Assembly (NCBI RefSeq): GCF_027887165.1 | Contig: NC_077228.1 | Coordinates: 421,679,207-421,743,206 of the forward strand | Origin: Monodelphis domestica | Lineage: Eukaryota; Chordata; Mammalia; Didelphimorphia; Didelphidae | Length of the DNA stretch: 64,000 bases | Direction of reading: 5' to 3' | In this document: one piece after another, positions 55,857 to 64,000 of the stretch | Numbering within the stretch: position 1 is the first letter of the stretch | How the letters are laid out: the number at the start of each line of letters is the position of its first letter | Notes under the pieces: generated by a model | Told to the model about the DNA's origin: nothing | What the model saw: the letters and a program-made list of their open reading frames with translations, nothing else | Database searches by the model: none | Made by a program: the position numbers and the translations under genes

Positions 55857-56083
55857 TAAAAAAAAAAACAACTCTTGCCTTCTGTCTTAGAATTGACACT
55901 AATTATTGGTTCCAAGGCAGTAGAGATTCCATGGCAGATTCTAAGGTAAGGACTATAGCAATGGGAGTTAAGTGAGTTGTCCAGGGTCACACAATTGGGA
56001 AGTATCTGAATCTAAATTTGAACTACAGTCCTCCTACCTCCAGGCCTGGTGCTCTATCCACTATTCTACCTAACTGCTCCACT
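55857..56083 (-). mobile_element. MON1/WSINE1-type SINE, antisense
   Basis: CTTGCCTTCTGTCTTAGAATTGACAC, TTGGTTCCAAGGCAGTAGAG with a short internal duplication (GATTCCATGGCAGATTC), GTTGTCCAGGGTCACACAATTGGGAAG, TCTATCCACTATTCTACC. Confidence 0.85.
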
Positions 56084-56579
56084 AGGTACTTTAAAAAAAA
56101 ATTAAGTTCACTTATGTAATTAATTAATTAAGAATATTTTTCCATGGTTACATGATTCATAGTTTTTCCCTCACCCCTTCTAACCCCCTTTATATAGCCA
56201 ACAAGCAATTCCACTGGGTTTTATATGTATCATTGATCAAGACCTATTTCCATATTATTAATATTTGCAATCGAGTGTTCATTTAGAGTCTACATCCCAA
56301 ATCATATCCCCTTGACCCATGTGATCAAGCAGTTGTTTTTCTTCTGTGTTTCTATTCCCACAGTTTTTCCTCCGAATGTGGATAGTGTTCTTTCTCATAA
56401 GTCCCTCAGAACTGTCCTGGATCATTGCATTGTTGCTAACAGAGAAGTCCATTACATTTGATTGTGCCACAGTGTATCCGTCTCTGTGTACAATGTTTTC
56501 CTGGTTCTGCTCCTCTCACTCTGCATCAATTCCTGGAGCTCATTCCAGTTCACATGGAATTCTTCCAGATCATCATTCT

Positions 56580-57411
56580 TGTAAGGACAGGTTGCAAAGG
56601 AAAAGATGGAACATTGAAAGAAGAGGTGAATGACAGGCAGAGACCATTAGTACCAGAGGATCATGGGAGAGAAGAACTGATCTGGAGGAGCTCCAAAAGG
56701 AATTCTGGGCTTTTGGTGTGGAGATCTCAAGGTGGGTGGAAGCATCTCACCTTACCAGAGATTTGCCAAGAGCCTGATCAAAGATTTTCCAAGTGTCCAA
56801 TTCCAGCATTTCTTCTTAAGAGTATTTCACCATCGTAATACTTCGGACAACATCTAACTTGAGAGTCAAATCTCTTTGGACCTGTGAGGGTTTAGGACTC
56901 TCAGCCAGACAGGGTCAGACCCTCTCTTAACCTATTGCACCTGCCCTGTTTATTCCTTGACCCTATAAGTAGTTATTTAGGAGTGAGAGATAGTGGGAAG
57001 AGAAGGTGAAACTCTGCCTGGCTCCAAAGCTGACAGAGTGAGGGACCTTTTGGGACATAAATATTAAGGACCCCAACTCCCTCAACCCAACTCCCCATAT
57101 TTCCTCATAGTCATTATCCATTAAATCATTTTACACACAGATATTTTCAAGTGGTTTACTCAAGGAGCTAAAGGAAAGCAACTCATTGTGGCTACAGATC
57201 AGCCATAAAGGCTTACAGATCAAGACCCCTCCCCCGCTGAGTTAGAGGACTCAGGGGAGGCTTATCCTTCTGACCTTTTCATACAAAGGAATTTGGGAGC
57301 ACCCCTTATATCACCTGATAGGGGAGACTTGCCTTCATCTCTCCATCACCCATTCATAACAGGGGAAACCACAATTTCTCGAGTAACACCCCTTGAGAGC
57401 ACAGCCCAGAA

Positions 57412-57505
<94 letters not shown>

Positions 57506-57627
57506 TAGGAGCCACTTCATCTAGGCTTCTACCACCCAACACCTCACCTCCTCCTCAAATAGCTCTTTAGTCCATCAAACACCACCCCCAGAGAAACTTC
57601 AGTACTATTCTACAAATACTCCTTACA
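56580..57627 (+). mobile_element. Solo LTR, 1,048 bp, inside an L1
   Basis: Perfect 8-bp inverted ends TGTAAGGA (56580-56587) and TCCTTACA (57620-57627). Flanks ttct (56576-56579) and ttcc (57628-57631) fit a 4-bp target duplication with one change, and L1 resumes in register. A CTATAAG TATA-like box is at 56962-56968, supporting plus orientation. No viral genes. The 126-codon frame 56458-56838 crosses the L1-LTR join and is chance. Confidence 0.88.
57415..57502. repeat. (GA)n microsatellite inside the LTR
   Basis: About 43 GA units. The opposed Glu/Arg and Ser/Leu frames are its translations. Confidence 0.98.
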
Positions 57628-58104
57628 TTCCTTACAACACAATAGTATTCCATCACCACCATATACCAGAATTTGTTCAGCCATTTCCCAATCGAGGGAC
57701 ACCCCCTCATTTTCCATTTTTTGCTGCCAAAAAGAGTGTGGCTATGAATATTTTTTACAAGTATTTTTCCTTATTATCTCTTTGGGGTACAAACCCAGCA
57801 TCCACTAAGTACTTTTTAAATTTAATTCACCCAAGACTAGGAACTGGCAAGATGAATGTGGTCAAAGAACAAGAATTCTAAGATGGTTTCATTTTTTTAA
57901 AGTGGCTCCCCAGGCAAAAAAAGAAGCAAAGGAAGCTGGTAGAGGACTCTTGGCCTGAAAGAAATAATGAGGTGAATGAGGATGAAAAGAACTTAAAAGC
58001 ATAGTAGTCTGAGCCTATTTAATATAGAGTCAAACAATATCCCATTACTTAGTAGCCCTGAGATTATCACTATATTACAACATGATGTGCTAATTGATGA
58101 GAAG

Positions 58105-58360
58105 TACAGCACAGTATGCAGAAAGCCAGTCTTGAGTTCAAAAAGACCTGTGTAAGTGTTGCTTCTGAACCATCATAGTGATATAACTTTACACTGCTCA
58201 ATGCCTCAGGCAATTCTTTAAAATTATAAATTATAAAAGAGTTGTATGCCTTCATTGATAGAAAGAATTTACATATAGGATGTTTTACCATACTTTGAAA
58301 TTCTGAGTCTGGATCCAAAAAAATGATTGATGTTCATAATATGGACCCTGGATCATCTAG
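58105..58360 (+). mobile_element. WALLSI-like tRNA SINE, diverged
   Basis: GTACAGCACAGTATGCAGAAAGCCAGTCTTGAGTTCAAAAAGACCTGTG, CTGCTCAATGCCTCAGGCAATTCTTTAAAATTATAAATTATAAAAGAG. Confidence 0.6.
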
Positions 58361-58404
58361 AAAAAATTTAAATGTTTAGCAGCATCCACTGTTAAGAATA
58401 ATTG

Positions 58405-58607
58405 GGGGGCATCTGGGTGGCTCAGTGGATTGAGAGTCAGGCCTAGAGAAGGGAGGTCCTGGGTTCAAATCTGACCTCAGACACTTCCTAGCTGTGTGAC
58501 TCAGGGCAAGTCACTTAATCCCCATTGCCTAGCCCTTACTGCTCTTCTGCTTTGGAGTCAATACAGAGTATTGACTCCAAGACAGAAGGTAAGGGTTAAA
58601 AAAAAAA
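58405..58607 (+). mobile_element. MON1/WSINE1-type SINE, full length, with target duplication
   Basis: Flanked by aagaataattg (58394-58404 and 58608-58618). The insertion site reads TT/AAGAAT. CATCTGGGTGGCTCAGTGGATTGAGAGTCAGGCCTAGAGAAGGGAGGTCCTGGGTTCAAATCTGACC, GACTCAGGGCAAGTCACTTAATCCCCATTGCCTAGCCCTTAC, A-tail. Near-consensus, so young. Confidence 0.95.
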
Positions 58608-58949
58608 AAGAATAATTGTAAATCATTTCAGACAATATGGTAGAAAGAAAACAAATTTTCTAATTCATGATATAGCCTTCAGTAATAATACATTTTAATT
58701 TATGATTTTTTATCTTTTAAATTATTATATCATAGTATATTATATCTATGAAATATCTTCCCTTGATTGAATAAATGAGATGCCACCATAATACTACTGG
58801 GAAAATAAGGACAATAGATTTGTGTTTTAAAGTATTAAATATGGTTTCATACTTTTGTTCACTAGGAAAATAAAGTGAATGTAACTGTTTTCCCTTCCTT
58901 AAAAATTCCTACTCATTAATATTTGTATTAAAATTCATATTTATCTTTT

Positions 58950-59040
58950 TAAGCTTAAATTTTTTCAATTAAATGTAGAAACCATTTTTGACAATTATCT
59001 GACATTTTGTGGTTCAGATTCTTTCCCTCTTTCTGAGCCC
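58950..59040 (-). mobile_element. Second-subfamily L1 3' fragment, antisense
   Basis: CAATTAAATGTAGAAACCATTTTTGACAATTATCTGACATTTTGTGGTTCAGATTCTTTCCCTC. Confidence 0.5.
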
Positions 59041-59065
59041 CCTACATGTATATATCTTGAGGAAA

Positions 59066-60170
59066 CTAGGTGACTTAGTAGATAAAGTTGGATTTTAAGA
59101 CTGGAAGACCTGAATTTGACTCTTGTTTTAGACACTTAGTAGTTATGTATTATAAGGGTGATATTAGAAATTAAGTCTTGATATATTAGTTTAGAGATAA
59201 GAAGTAGAGAAGCTCTCTTGAGAAAGAATTGGAGTTTCAAACAGAGCTGAGACAGAGTGTTAGTTTCAAGTTTAATGGTGTTTTTTTTGTGACAGTTGCT
59301 CTTTGTGTGTGGTTATTGGTCTCTGGCAGTTGGCAGAGTCATTCTTTGTCTCTGAGGGCTTGGTGGAAGTAATATCTTTTCTCTCTATCTCTCCTGTTTG
59401 AGGTAGAAGGAAAGGAGGGAAAGACCTGAAAGAGCTAAGTGTTTTCCTTTCCTAACTTAGGAAACACTAGTGACTATCTATTGCTCTTTCTATAGATTGT
59501 TTTAACTCTTGGAAGACCAAAGCAAGACTGGGTCTTTGGTTTGGACTCTGAGTCTGCTAAGGCTCAGAGTTGTAACTTGGTTTTTGCTGAGGATCAGCCA
59601 ACTAGCCTTTGTTATTTTTATAACTTGGAGACAAGGTTAAGAATTATAAGGATAATTTAGAATAGTAAAAATTTGGGTTAGTCAGATCAGGAAGGATCAG
59701 TGTAGCCTGTGGAACAGGAGAAGTGGTTCCTTGCAGAACCAGGGAGTTTTATTTGGGTGGAGTTAGAATACCTTAGAGTTAGAAATCCTTTTTTATCCTT
59801 ATAATTTCAATAAATATTTTATTTTTTTATAACACAAGTCTCCTCAGAGTCCTTGAGCCTGGCCCTGAAGAAAAGTTCACTTATGAGCTTCACTTCACTG
59901 ATATAAACTGAAGATACTTTGTAAGCACAGCAAGCAGAGCATCTAAATCAGTTCATAATTAATAATCAATTCATTGTCTATTAGTTTTACAGTTTGCCTT
60001 TTAGTTTTGCAGTATCTCTGGGTAAGTCCTTTCTCAGCTTCAGTTTCATCATCTATAAAGTTGGAATAATAATAGCATCTACTTCATAAAGTTTTTTGGG
60101 TCAAATAGGCTAACACATGGAAATCCCTTTGCAAACCTTAAAGCACAATATAAAGGAACTCTTTATTAGC
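59066..60170 (+). mobile_element. MIR-related SINE split by an LTR
   Basis: Head 59066-59145 (AACTAGGTGACTTAGTAGATAAAGTTGG...GACACTTAGTAG) and body about 60012-60170 (TCTCTGGGTAAGTCCTTTCTCAGCTTCAGTTTCATCATCTATAAAG...CCCTTTGCAAACCTTAAAGCAC) are complementary halves. Confidence 0.75.
59146..60011 (+). mobile_element. LTR (endogenous retrovirus), borders approximate
   Basis: LTR-like body inserted in a SINE: possible start TGTATTATAAGG (59146), poly(A) signal AATAAA near 59810 (TTTCAATAAATATTTT), end TTTTACA (59991) or TTTTGCA (60011). It shares the CCTTGCAG...AGTTAGAA...ATCCTT order with LTR family A, so may be a distant relative. No viral genes. Confidence 0.65.
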
Positions 60171-61189
60171 TTAGAATTGTGCTTGGCTTTCTTCTGTGGA
60201 AAACTCACTGGATTGCCATTTGGTTTGGCCAGCTCTTCATGGGCTGGATCATAGTCTCTCAGATATTCAACTGAGGTGCATTTCAAAAGTCCCTAAAACA
60301 TTCTCCATATGTAATTAAATTATACATAGCAAAGAAAAGACAGATGTAAGGGTAAAAAAAATCAACAACATTTAAACCAGCATTCAGCAACACAGGGCCT
60401 GGCATATAATGATTGCTTAATAAATGCTTGTTAATTTGTCTTGAATTTTTTCTCGATGTCAACATATGCAAGAACAGAGTTCATAATCCTGCAGTAGTTG
60501 CACAATTCACAGAAGTACTATGAGAAATAAGCAATGTTTATAAGCATCTTAAAGATGAAAGGAACATTATTTGAATGCATCCATTATTCTAAAAAGAGAG
60601 AATCATTTGCTTCCCACTACTACATTTAAGCCTTATTTTGTTGGGTTTTGTTCTGTTCTGCAGATATCCCAAAATATATTGTAGGTTTTTACTCAGAGCA
60701 CTATGAACAATTTCCTTAGAGCTGCTGGGCCAAAGTGCATATTTGTTAGTATAAAAAAGGTCTTTGTTTATAGAAAGTTAAGGCTGTGACACAAACTGAC
60801 ACAAGCCAGAAAATTCAAAAGTTAAAGTTGGCGCTTGGTTCTGAATGTACAACTCAGTTCTGGTCTCCCACAAAGTCTGGACTGAAGGACAATGTTAGCC
60901 CTTGTTTTTACCTGCCTGGTTTTTTTCAGTGACTGTCATAGCTTTAACATGCTTTGTAAACATTTTTCTTTTTATTTCCTTAAAAATTTAAAGTAAACCA
61001 TACTAATGATGCCTGTAGAATGTGTATTTCCTGAAAAAATCAAATGGCTTCATCCACTGAGACTTATTCTGTAAATATTATTATAGGTTCATAGAACTAA
61101 AATCATATTAAAATTCTGTAAATTATTAGAACTGTTTATTACCTGTACCATGTCTTTCTCTTTTTAGGACCAATGTTGTTGGTTTTTCC
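60171..61189. other. Mostly repeat-poor sequence with one L2 end
   Basis: 60395-60440 (CAGGGCCTGGCATATAATGATTGCTTAATAAATGCTTG) is an L2 3' terminus. The rest is unassigned; 60710-61060 is high-complexity and could be conserved. Confidence 0.4.
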
Positions 61190-61290
61190 TTTTCTTCTTC
61201 TTTTCAATGCTTAATTCAAGCATCACCTTAGGAAACCTTTCCTGAATCTCTCAGATTCTGGAGCCTTTCCCCCAAATCACTTTGCATCTT

Positions 61291-61586
61291 CAAGACGTGA
61301 TAGCATATGCTTATAATCCCAGCTAATGGAGAGGCTAAGACTGGCATAGATCTCTTGATCTTGGACATTCTGAATTTAACTGGGCTATTCTGATTGGGTG
61401 CTAGTATTCAGTTCAGCAACAATATAATGAGCTTGAGGGAGCAGGGAACCAACATGATTGCCTAAGGAAAAATGAAGTGGTCCATGTAAGAAATAGAGCA
61501 GGTCAAAATTCTAAGCTGATTAGTAGAATCAGCTTGAGTGCTTGAATTTCAGCTTTAGCAAGATATGGATAAGCAGTAAAAAAAAA
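61291..61586 (+). pseudogene. RN7SL: 7SL (SRP) RNA pseudogene
   Basis: Colinear with the approximately 300-nt 7SL RNA of the signal recognition particle. Alu-domain part: ATAATCCCAGCTAATGGAGAGGCTAAG (61313-61339) against the TGTAGTCCCAGCTACT...GAGGCTGAGG block. S-domain part: GATTGGGTG (61392), CAACAATATAATGAGC, GGGAACCAACATGATTGCCTAAGGA (61444-61468, helix 6 region) and GAGCAGGTCAAAATTCTAAGCTGATTAGTAG (61496-61526, helix 8, the SRP54 site). Many CpG positions have decayed to TA. Ends in A9 (61578-61586), as expected of an L1-mobilised retrocopy. Too diverged to be functional. Confidence 0.9.
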
Positions 61587-61597
61587 TTACCTTATAT

Positions 61598-61838
61598 GGT
61601 AGCAGGTGATAGAGTGCTGGGTCTGGATCAGAAGAGTCATCTCCCTTGGTTCAAATATGGCCTCAGAGATTAACTAGCTGTATGGACCTGAGCAAGTCTC
61701 TTAACTCCATTTGCCTTAGTTCTTCATCTGTAAAATGAACTGGACAAGGAACTGGCAATCCACTATAGTATCTTTACCAAGAAAATCCCAAATGGCATCA
61801 TGGAGAGTCAGACGCAACTCAACAATAACAAATATATT
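61598..61838 (+). mobile_element. tRNA SINE with RTE-like tail
   Basis: GGTAGCAGGTGATAGAGTGCTGGG, TTCAAATATGGCCTCAGAGATTAACTAGCTG, CTTCATCTGTAAAATGAACTGGACAAGGAACTGGC, and the tail GAGAGTCAGACGCAACTCAACAATAACA that matches RTE/BovB 3' ends. Confidence 0.88.
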
Positions 61839-62015
61839 TTATGTATATCTATATAGGTACATGTTGTCTCTCCTAGCTAAATTTAAGGCCCTCAAGTATA
61901 GAGACTATTTTGCTATTATCTTTGTATCTCCAGCATCTAGCATAGTACCAATCAATTAATTAATTAAAAGTACTAATCAATTAATAAACATTTATTAAAT
62001 GGCTTCTATGTGCAG

Positions 62016-62258
62016 GGGAAGCTAGGTGGTGCAATGGATAGAGCACTGGCCTTGGAATCACGAAGACTCATCTTCATGAATTCAAATCCAGCCTCGAATA
62101 TTTACTAGTTTAGTGACCTTAGGCAGGTCAATTAATCTTGTTTGCTTTAGTTTCTCATCTGTAACATGAGCTGGACAAAGAAATAGCAAAACACTCCATG
62201 ATCTTTGCCAAGAAAACCCAAAATGAGGTCACAGAAAGTCAGACACGATTGATGGCAG
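62016..62258 (+). mobile_element. tRNA SINE joined to an RTE
   Basis: GGGGAAGCTAGGTGGTGCAATGGATAGAGCACTGGCCTTGGAATCACGAAGACTC, GTCTCTCATCTG-type core, GATCTTTGCCAAGAAAACCC, tail GAAAGTCAGACACGATTGA with no A-tail or gap before RTE sequence. Confidence 0.88.
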
Positions 62259-62984
62259 AAAGTGGTCTCTTGATGAGAATGAAAGCGCAGAGTATAAGAA
62301 CTAGCTTAAAGTTTAATATAAAAAACAAAAAATTGAGATCTTTTCACTTTGTCCCATCACTTCCTGGCAAATAGAAGTAGAAGAAATGGAACCAGTGACA
62401 GATTTAATATTCTTGGGCTCAAAAATCACTGTAGACAGTTTCTGCAGCTATGAAATTAATAGAAGCTTGTTCTTTGGAAGGAAAGCTATGGAAAATTTTG
62501 GACACTCCAATAAAAAGCAGAGATATCACCTTGATGACAAAGGTCTAGTCAAAGTTATATATTTTTCTGTAGCAATGTATGGCTGTGAAGAGTTGGACTA
62601 CAAGGAAAGCTGAGCACTGCAGAATTGATGCAATGGAATTATGGTGCTAGAAAAGACTTTTGAGAGTCCTTTGGACAGCAAGGGGATTAAATCAGTCAAT
62701 ACTTAAAGAAATTAATTGAGAATACTCACTGGAAGGTCAAATACTGTAGCTGGACCTAAGTACTCTGGCCATATAGTGAGAAGACAGGACTCATTGGAAA
62801 AGACTCTGATGTTGGGAAAGATTGAAGGTAAAGAATGTGACAGAAGAGGGTGAGATGGGTGATAGTATCATAGAAAGTATGAACATGAACTTGGATAGAC
62901 TTTAAGAAATACTGGGTGATAGAAGGGCCTGGTGTACTATGGTTCATGGAGTCATGAAGAGTCAAATGCAAGTGAACAACCAAA
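62259..62984 (+). pseudogene. RTE/BovB-like LINE 3' end with decayed reverse-transcriptase C-terminus
   Basis: The 75-codon frame 62386-62613 carries the RTE C-terminal order: VTDLIFLGSKIT (residues 4-15), a FFGRKAM block (30-36), LVKVIYFSVAMYGCE (54-68). It is closed by a stop and frameshifts, then nucleotide similarity continues (AGAATTGATGCAATGGAATTATGGTG; GGCCTGGTGTACTATGGTTCATGGAGTCATGAAGAGTC), ending in the RTE 3' terminus GAACAACCAAACAAC. 5'-truncated and not functional. The 149-codon minus frame over this area is chance. Confidence 0.85.
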
Positions 62985-63240
62985 CAACTATTTTGTGCCA
63001 AGCACTGTGCTAAACTCTGGGGATATATTAGGAAAAGAAAGATAGGGCCTGCCTTTAGAGAACTTATAATCCACTGGGGGAAGACAATACACAAAAGAAA
63101 GCTAAAAGGGAAGAAGAGGTGACAGATAGAAGGTGTTTGGCATAGATTAATGGTTATGTTAAGTACAAAGAGTTTAGCTGGTGGGAAATAAAGAGTTGGC
63201 TGCACTGTGACTCTTTTTTAAGTGGAAGCATTAGGAAGAT

Positions 63241-63480
63241 TTCTTTGCTTTACCCTTTAGTCTTCCAAATAGGGGAAAGGAATAGTGAAGAGATGAGTAC
63301 CAAAGCTACTGCATTCTCATGGGATACATTTAGTGGATGAAATTTTCTAGGAGCATGATGATGGTAGTGTCTAAGTCCAAAGAATGCAGCTGGTGAGAAA
63401 CAAGGCTAGTCTGTGAGACCTCTGTAAATAATAGGTCATTAATCATTGATTGATAGGTAGATGTCAAATGTAGATTATAA
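63241..63480. other. Unassigned sequence
   Basis: No family recognised; may be the far end of the antisense L2. Confidence 0.3.
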
Positions 63481-63484
63481 TATC

Positions 63485-63580
63485 ATAGAATGTGAGAGCT
63501 GGAATCACTCTTTAGAGATCCTTTGTTCTACTCCCTTGATTTTACATACAACAAAACTCTCATTACCACATACTCCTTTA
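63485..63580 (-). mobile_element. SINE/CR1-type fragment, antisense
   Basis: ATCATAGAATGTGAGAGCTGGAATCACTCTTTAGAGATCCTTTGTTCTACTCCC. Confidence 0.5.
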
Positions 63581-63739
63581 AGCAAATTTGTTTGTTAATT
63601 ATTATAATCTTTTATTGAAGTATGTTTTTATATAGATTATCATGTATTAAAGCTTTTAAAATTTAAGATAAATTAGCAAAGTATGCTGACAGTAATATGA
63701 TCTCTTTAAAGCCTCTTTCATTTTAAAATAATTTAAAAT

Positions 63740-63895
63740 TTAGACCTGAATCCTAGCCCTTTATCAACTAATGTATTAGCTTGCAGTGTGACTTTGGAGA
63801 AGCTACTTAGCTTGTCTAGGACTCAGTTTCCTCATCTGTAAAATGAAGGTTTTGGACTAAATCATCTCTAAATTCTTATCTAGTGTTAATAACTA
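63740..63895 (+). mobile_element. MIR SINE
   Basis: GACCTGAATCCTAGCCC, GCAGTGTGACTTTGGAGAAGCTACTTAGCTTGTCTAGGACTCAGTTTCCTCATCTGTAAAATGAAGGTTTTGGACTAAATCATC. Confidence 0.8.
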
Positions 63896-64000
63896 GTTAT
63901 TCTGATGTGAAGGAGGAAGGCTTGGCAGTATTATTATTTTTAATTAGATACATCGCTAAAATCCAGGACATTAGGGAAGCAAATATTTAGTAATGATAAT

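Larger units (their letters stand above)
56095..57805 (-). mobile_element. LINE-1 3' end, antisense, split by a solo LTR
   Basis: 56095-56579 runs from AAGAATATTTTTCCATGGTTACATGATTC to CAGATCATCATTCT. 57628-57805 resumes with TTCCTTACAACACAATAGTATTCCATCACC, AATTTGTTCAGCCATTTCCCAATCGAGGGACACCC, and TTATCTCTTTGGGGTACAAACCCAGCA. Well preserved. Confidence 0.9.
61190..61962 (+). mobile_element. L2 3' end split by a 7SL pseudogene and a SINE
   Basis: 61190-61290 (AGCATCACCTTAGGAAACCTTTCCTGAATCTCTCAGATTCTGGAGCCTTTCCCCCAAATCACTTTGCATC) continues at 61840-61962 (TATATCTATATAGGTACATGTTGTCTCTCC...GTATCTCCAGCATCTAGCATAGTACC). Confidence 0.8.
61966..63240 (-). mobile_element. L2 3' end, antisense, split by SINE+RTE
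   Basis: 61966-62015 (AATCAATTAATAAACATTTATTAAATGGCTTCTATGTGC) and 62985-63240 (TTTTGTGCCAAGCACTGTGCTAAACTCTGGGGATATATTAGG; CCTTTAGAGAACTTATAATCCACTGGGGG) are successive parts of one antisense L2. Confidence 0.8.

Noticed and set aside
56458..56838. 126-codon open frame
   Set aside because: Begins in antisense L1 3' UTR and runs into an LTR; it cannot be a native gene.
57293..57542. Arg/Glu and Ser/Leu repeat frames
   Set aside because: Translation of the (GA)n repeat inside an LTR.
62756..63205. 149-codon minus-strand open frame
   Set aside because: Lies opposite the RTE 3' end and across the junction with an L2; no family motifs.

Overview
This window looks like an intergenic or deep-intronic stretch of a marsupial (metatherian) nuclear genome. 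The evidence is the repeat content. There are at least twelve recognisable copies of a tRNA-derived SINE of the MON1/WSINE1 type (its 3' end reads ...CTTGGAATCAATAC...GGTAAGGG). There are many 3'-UTR pieces of marsupial LINE-1, SINEs whose tails match RTE/BovB, and abundant old L2, CR1/L3 and MIR. Base composition is AT-rich and CpG-poor. Family names come from memory, not from a database search, and the exact species cannot be told. No protein-coding exon, rRNA or functional tRNA is supported. The open frames of 60-160 codons are chance frames, microsatellite translations or decayed transposon reading frames.

Layout. 1-8.3 kb: SINEs, L1 3' ends, a solo LTR (family A, copy 1) and a long L2. 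8.3-10.2 kb: a repeat-poor stretch with AT-rich homeobox-like motifs. 10.2-19.9 kb: CR1, L1, L2 and SINE pieces, LTR family A copy 2 (perfect 4-bp target duplication), a repeat-poor block with a perfect DR1 nuclear-receptor site, and a short solo LTR. 20-39 kb: L2-rich ground with SINE/L1/hAT insertions nested up to three deep, a second short solo LTR and a 5' fragment of L1. 39.0-43.9 kb: the longest repeat-poor interval, holding a 100-bp sequence present twice 2.1 kb apart and a splice-acceptor-like site. 44-49 kb: a long antisense L2 with a decayed reverse-transcriptase frame, and several microsatellites, including about 255 bp of GAAA. 49-52 kb: a second repeat-poor block. 52-60 kb: dense SINE/L1 ground with a 1,048-bp solo LTR that splits an L1 and another LTR that splits a SINE. 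61-63.3 kb: a 7SL (SRP) RNA pseudogene, then a SINE joined directly to a 5'-truncated RTE, the pair sitting inside one antisense L2.

There is no pathway or operon here. The value lies in the insertion history (nested elements with readable target-site duplications), the related solo LTRs that share a ZNF143-like motif, the 7SL pseudogene, the SINE-RTE chimera candidate, and the repeat-free blocks that could be conserved regulatory DNA. I see no convincing new biological system.
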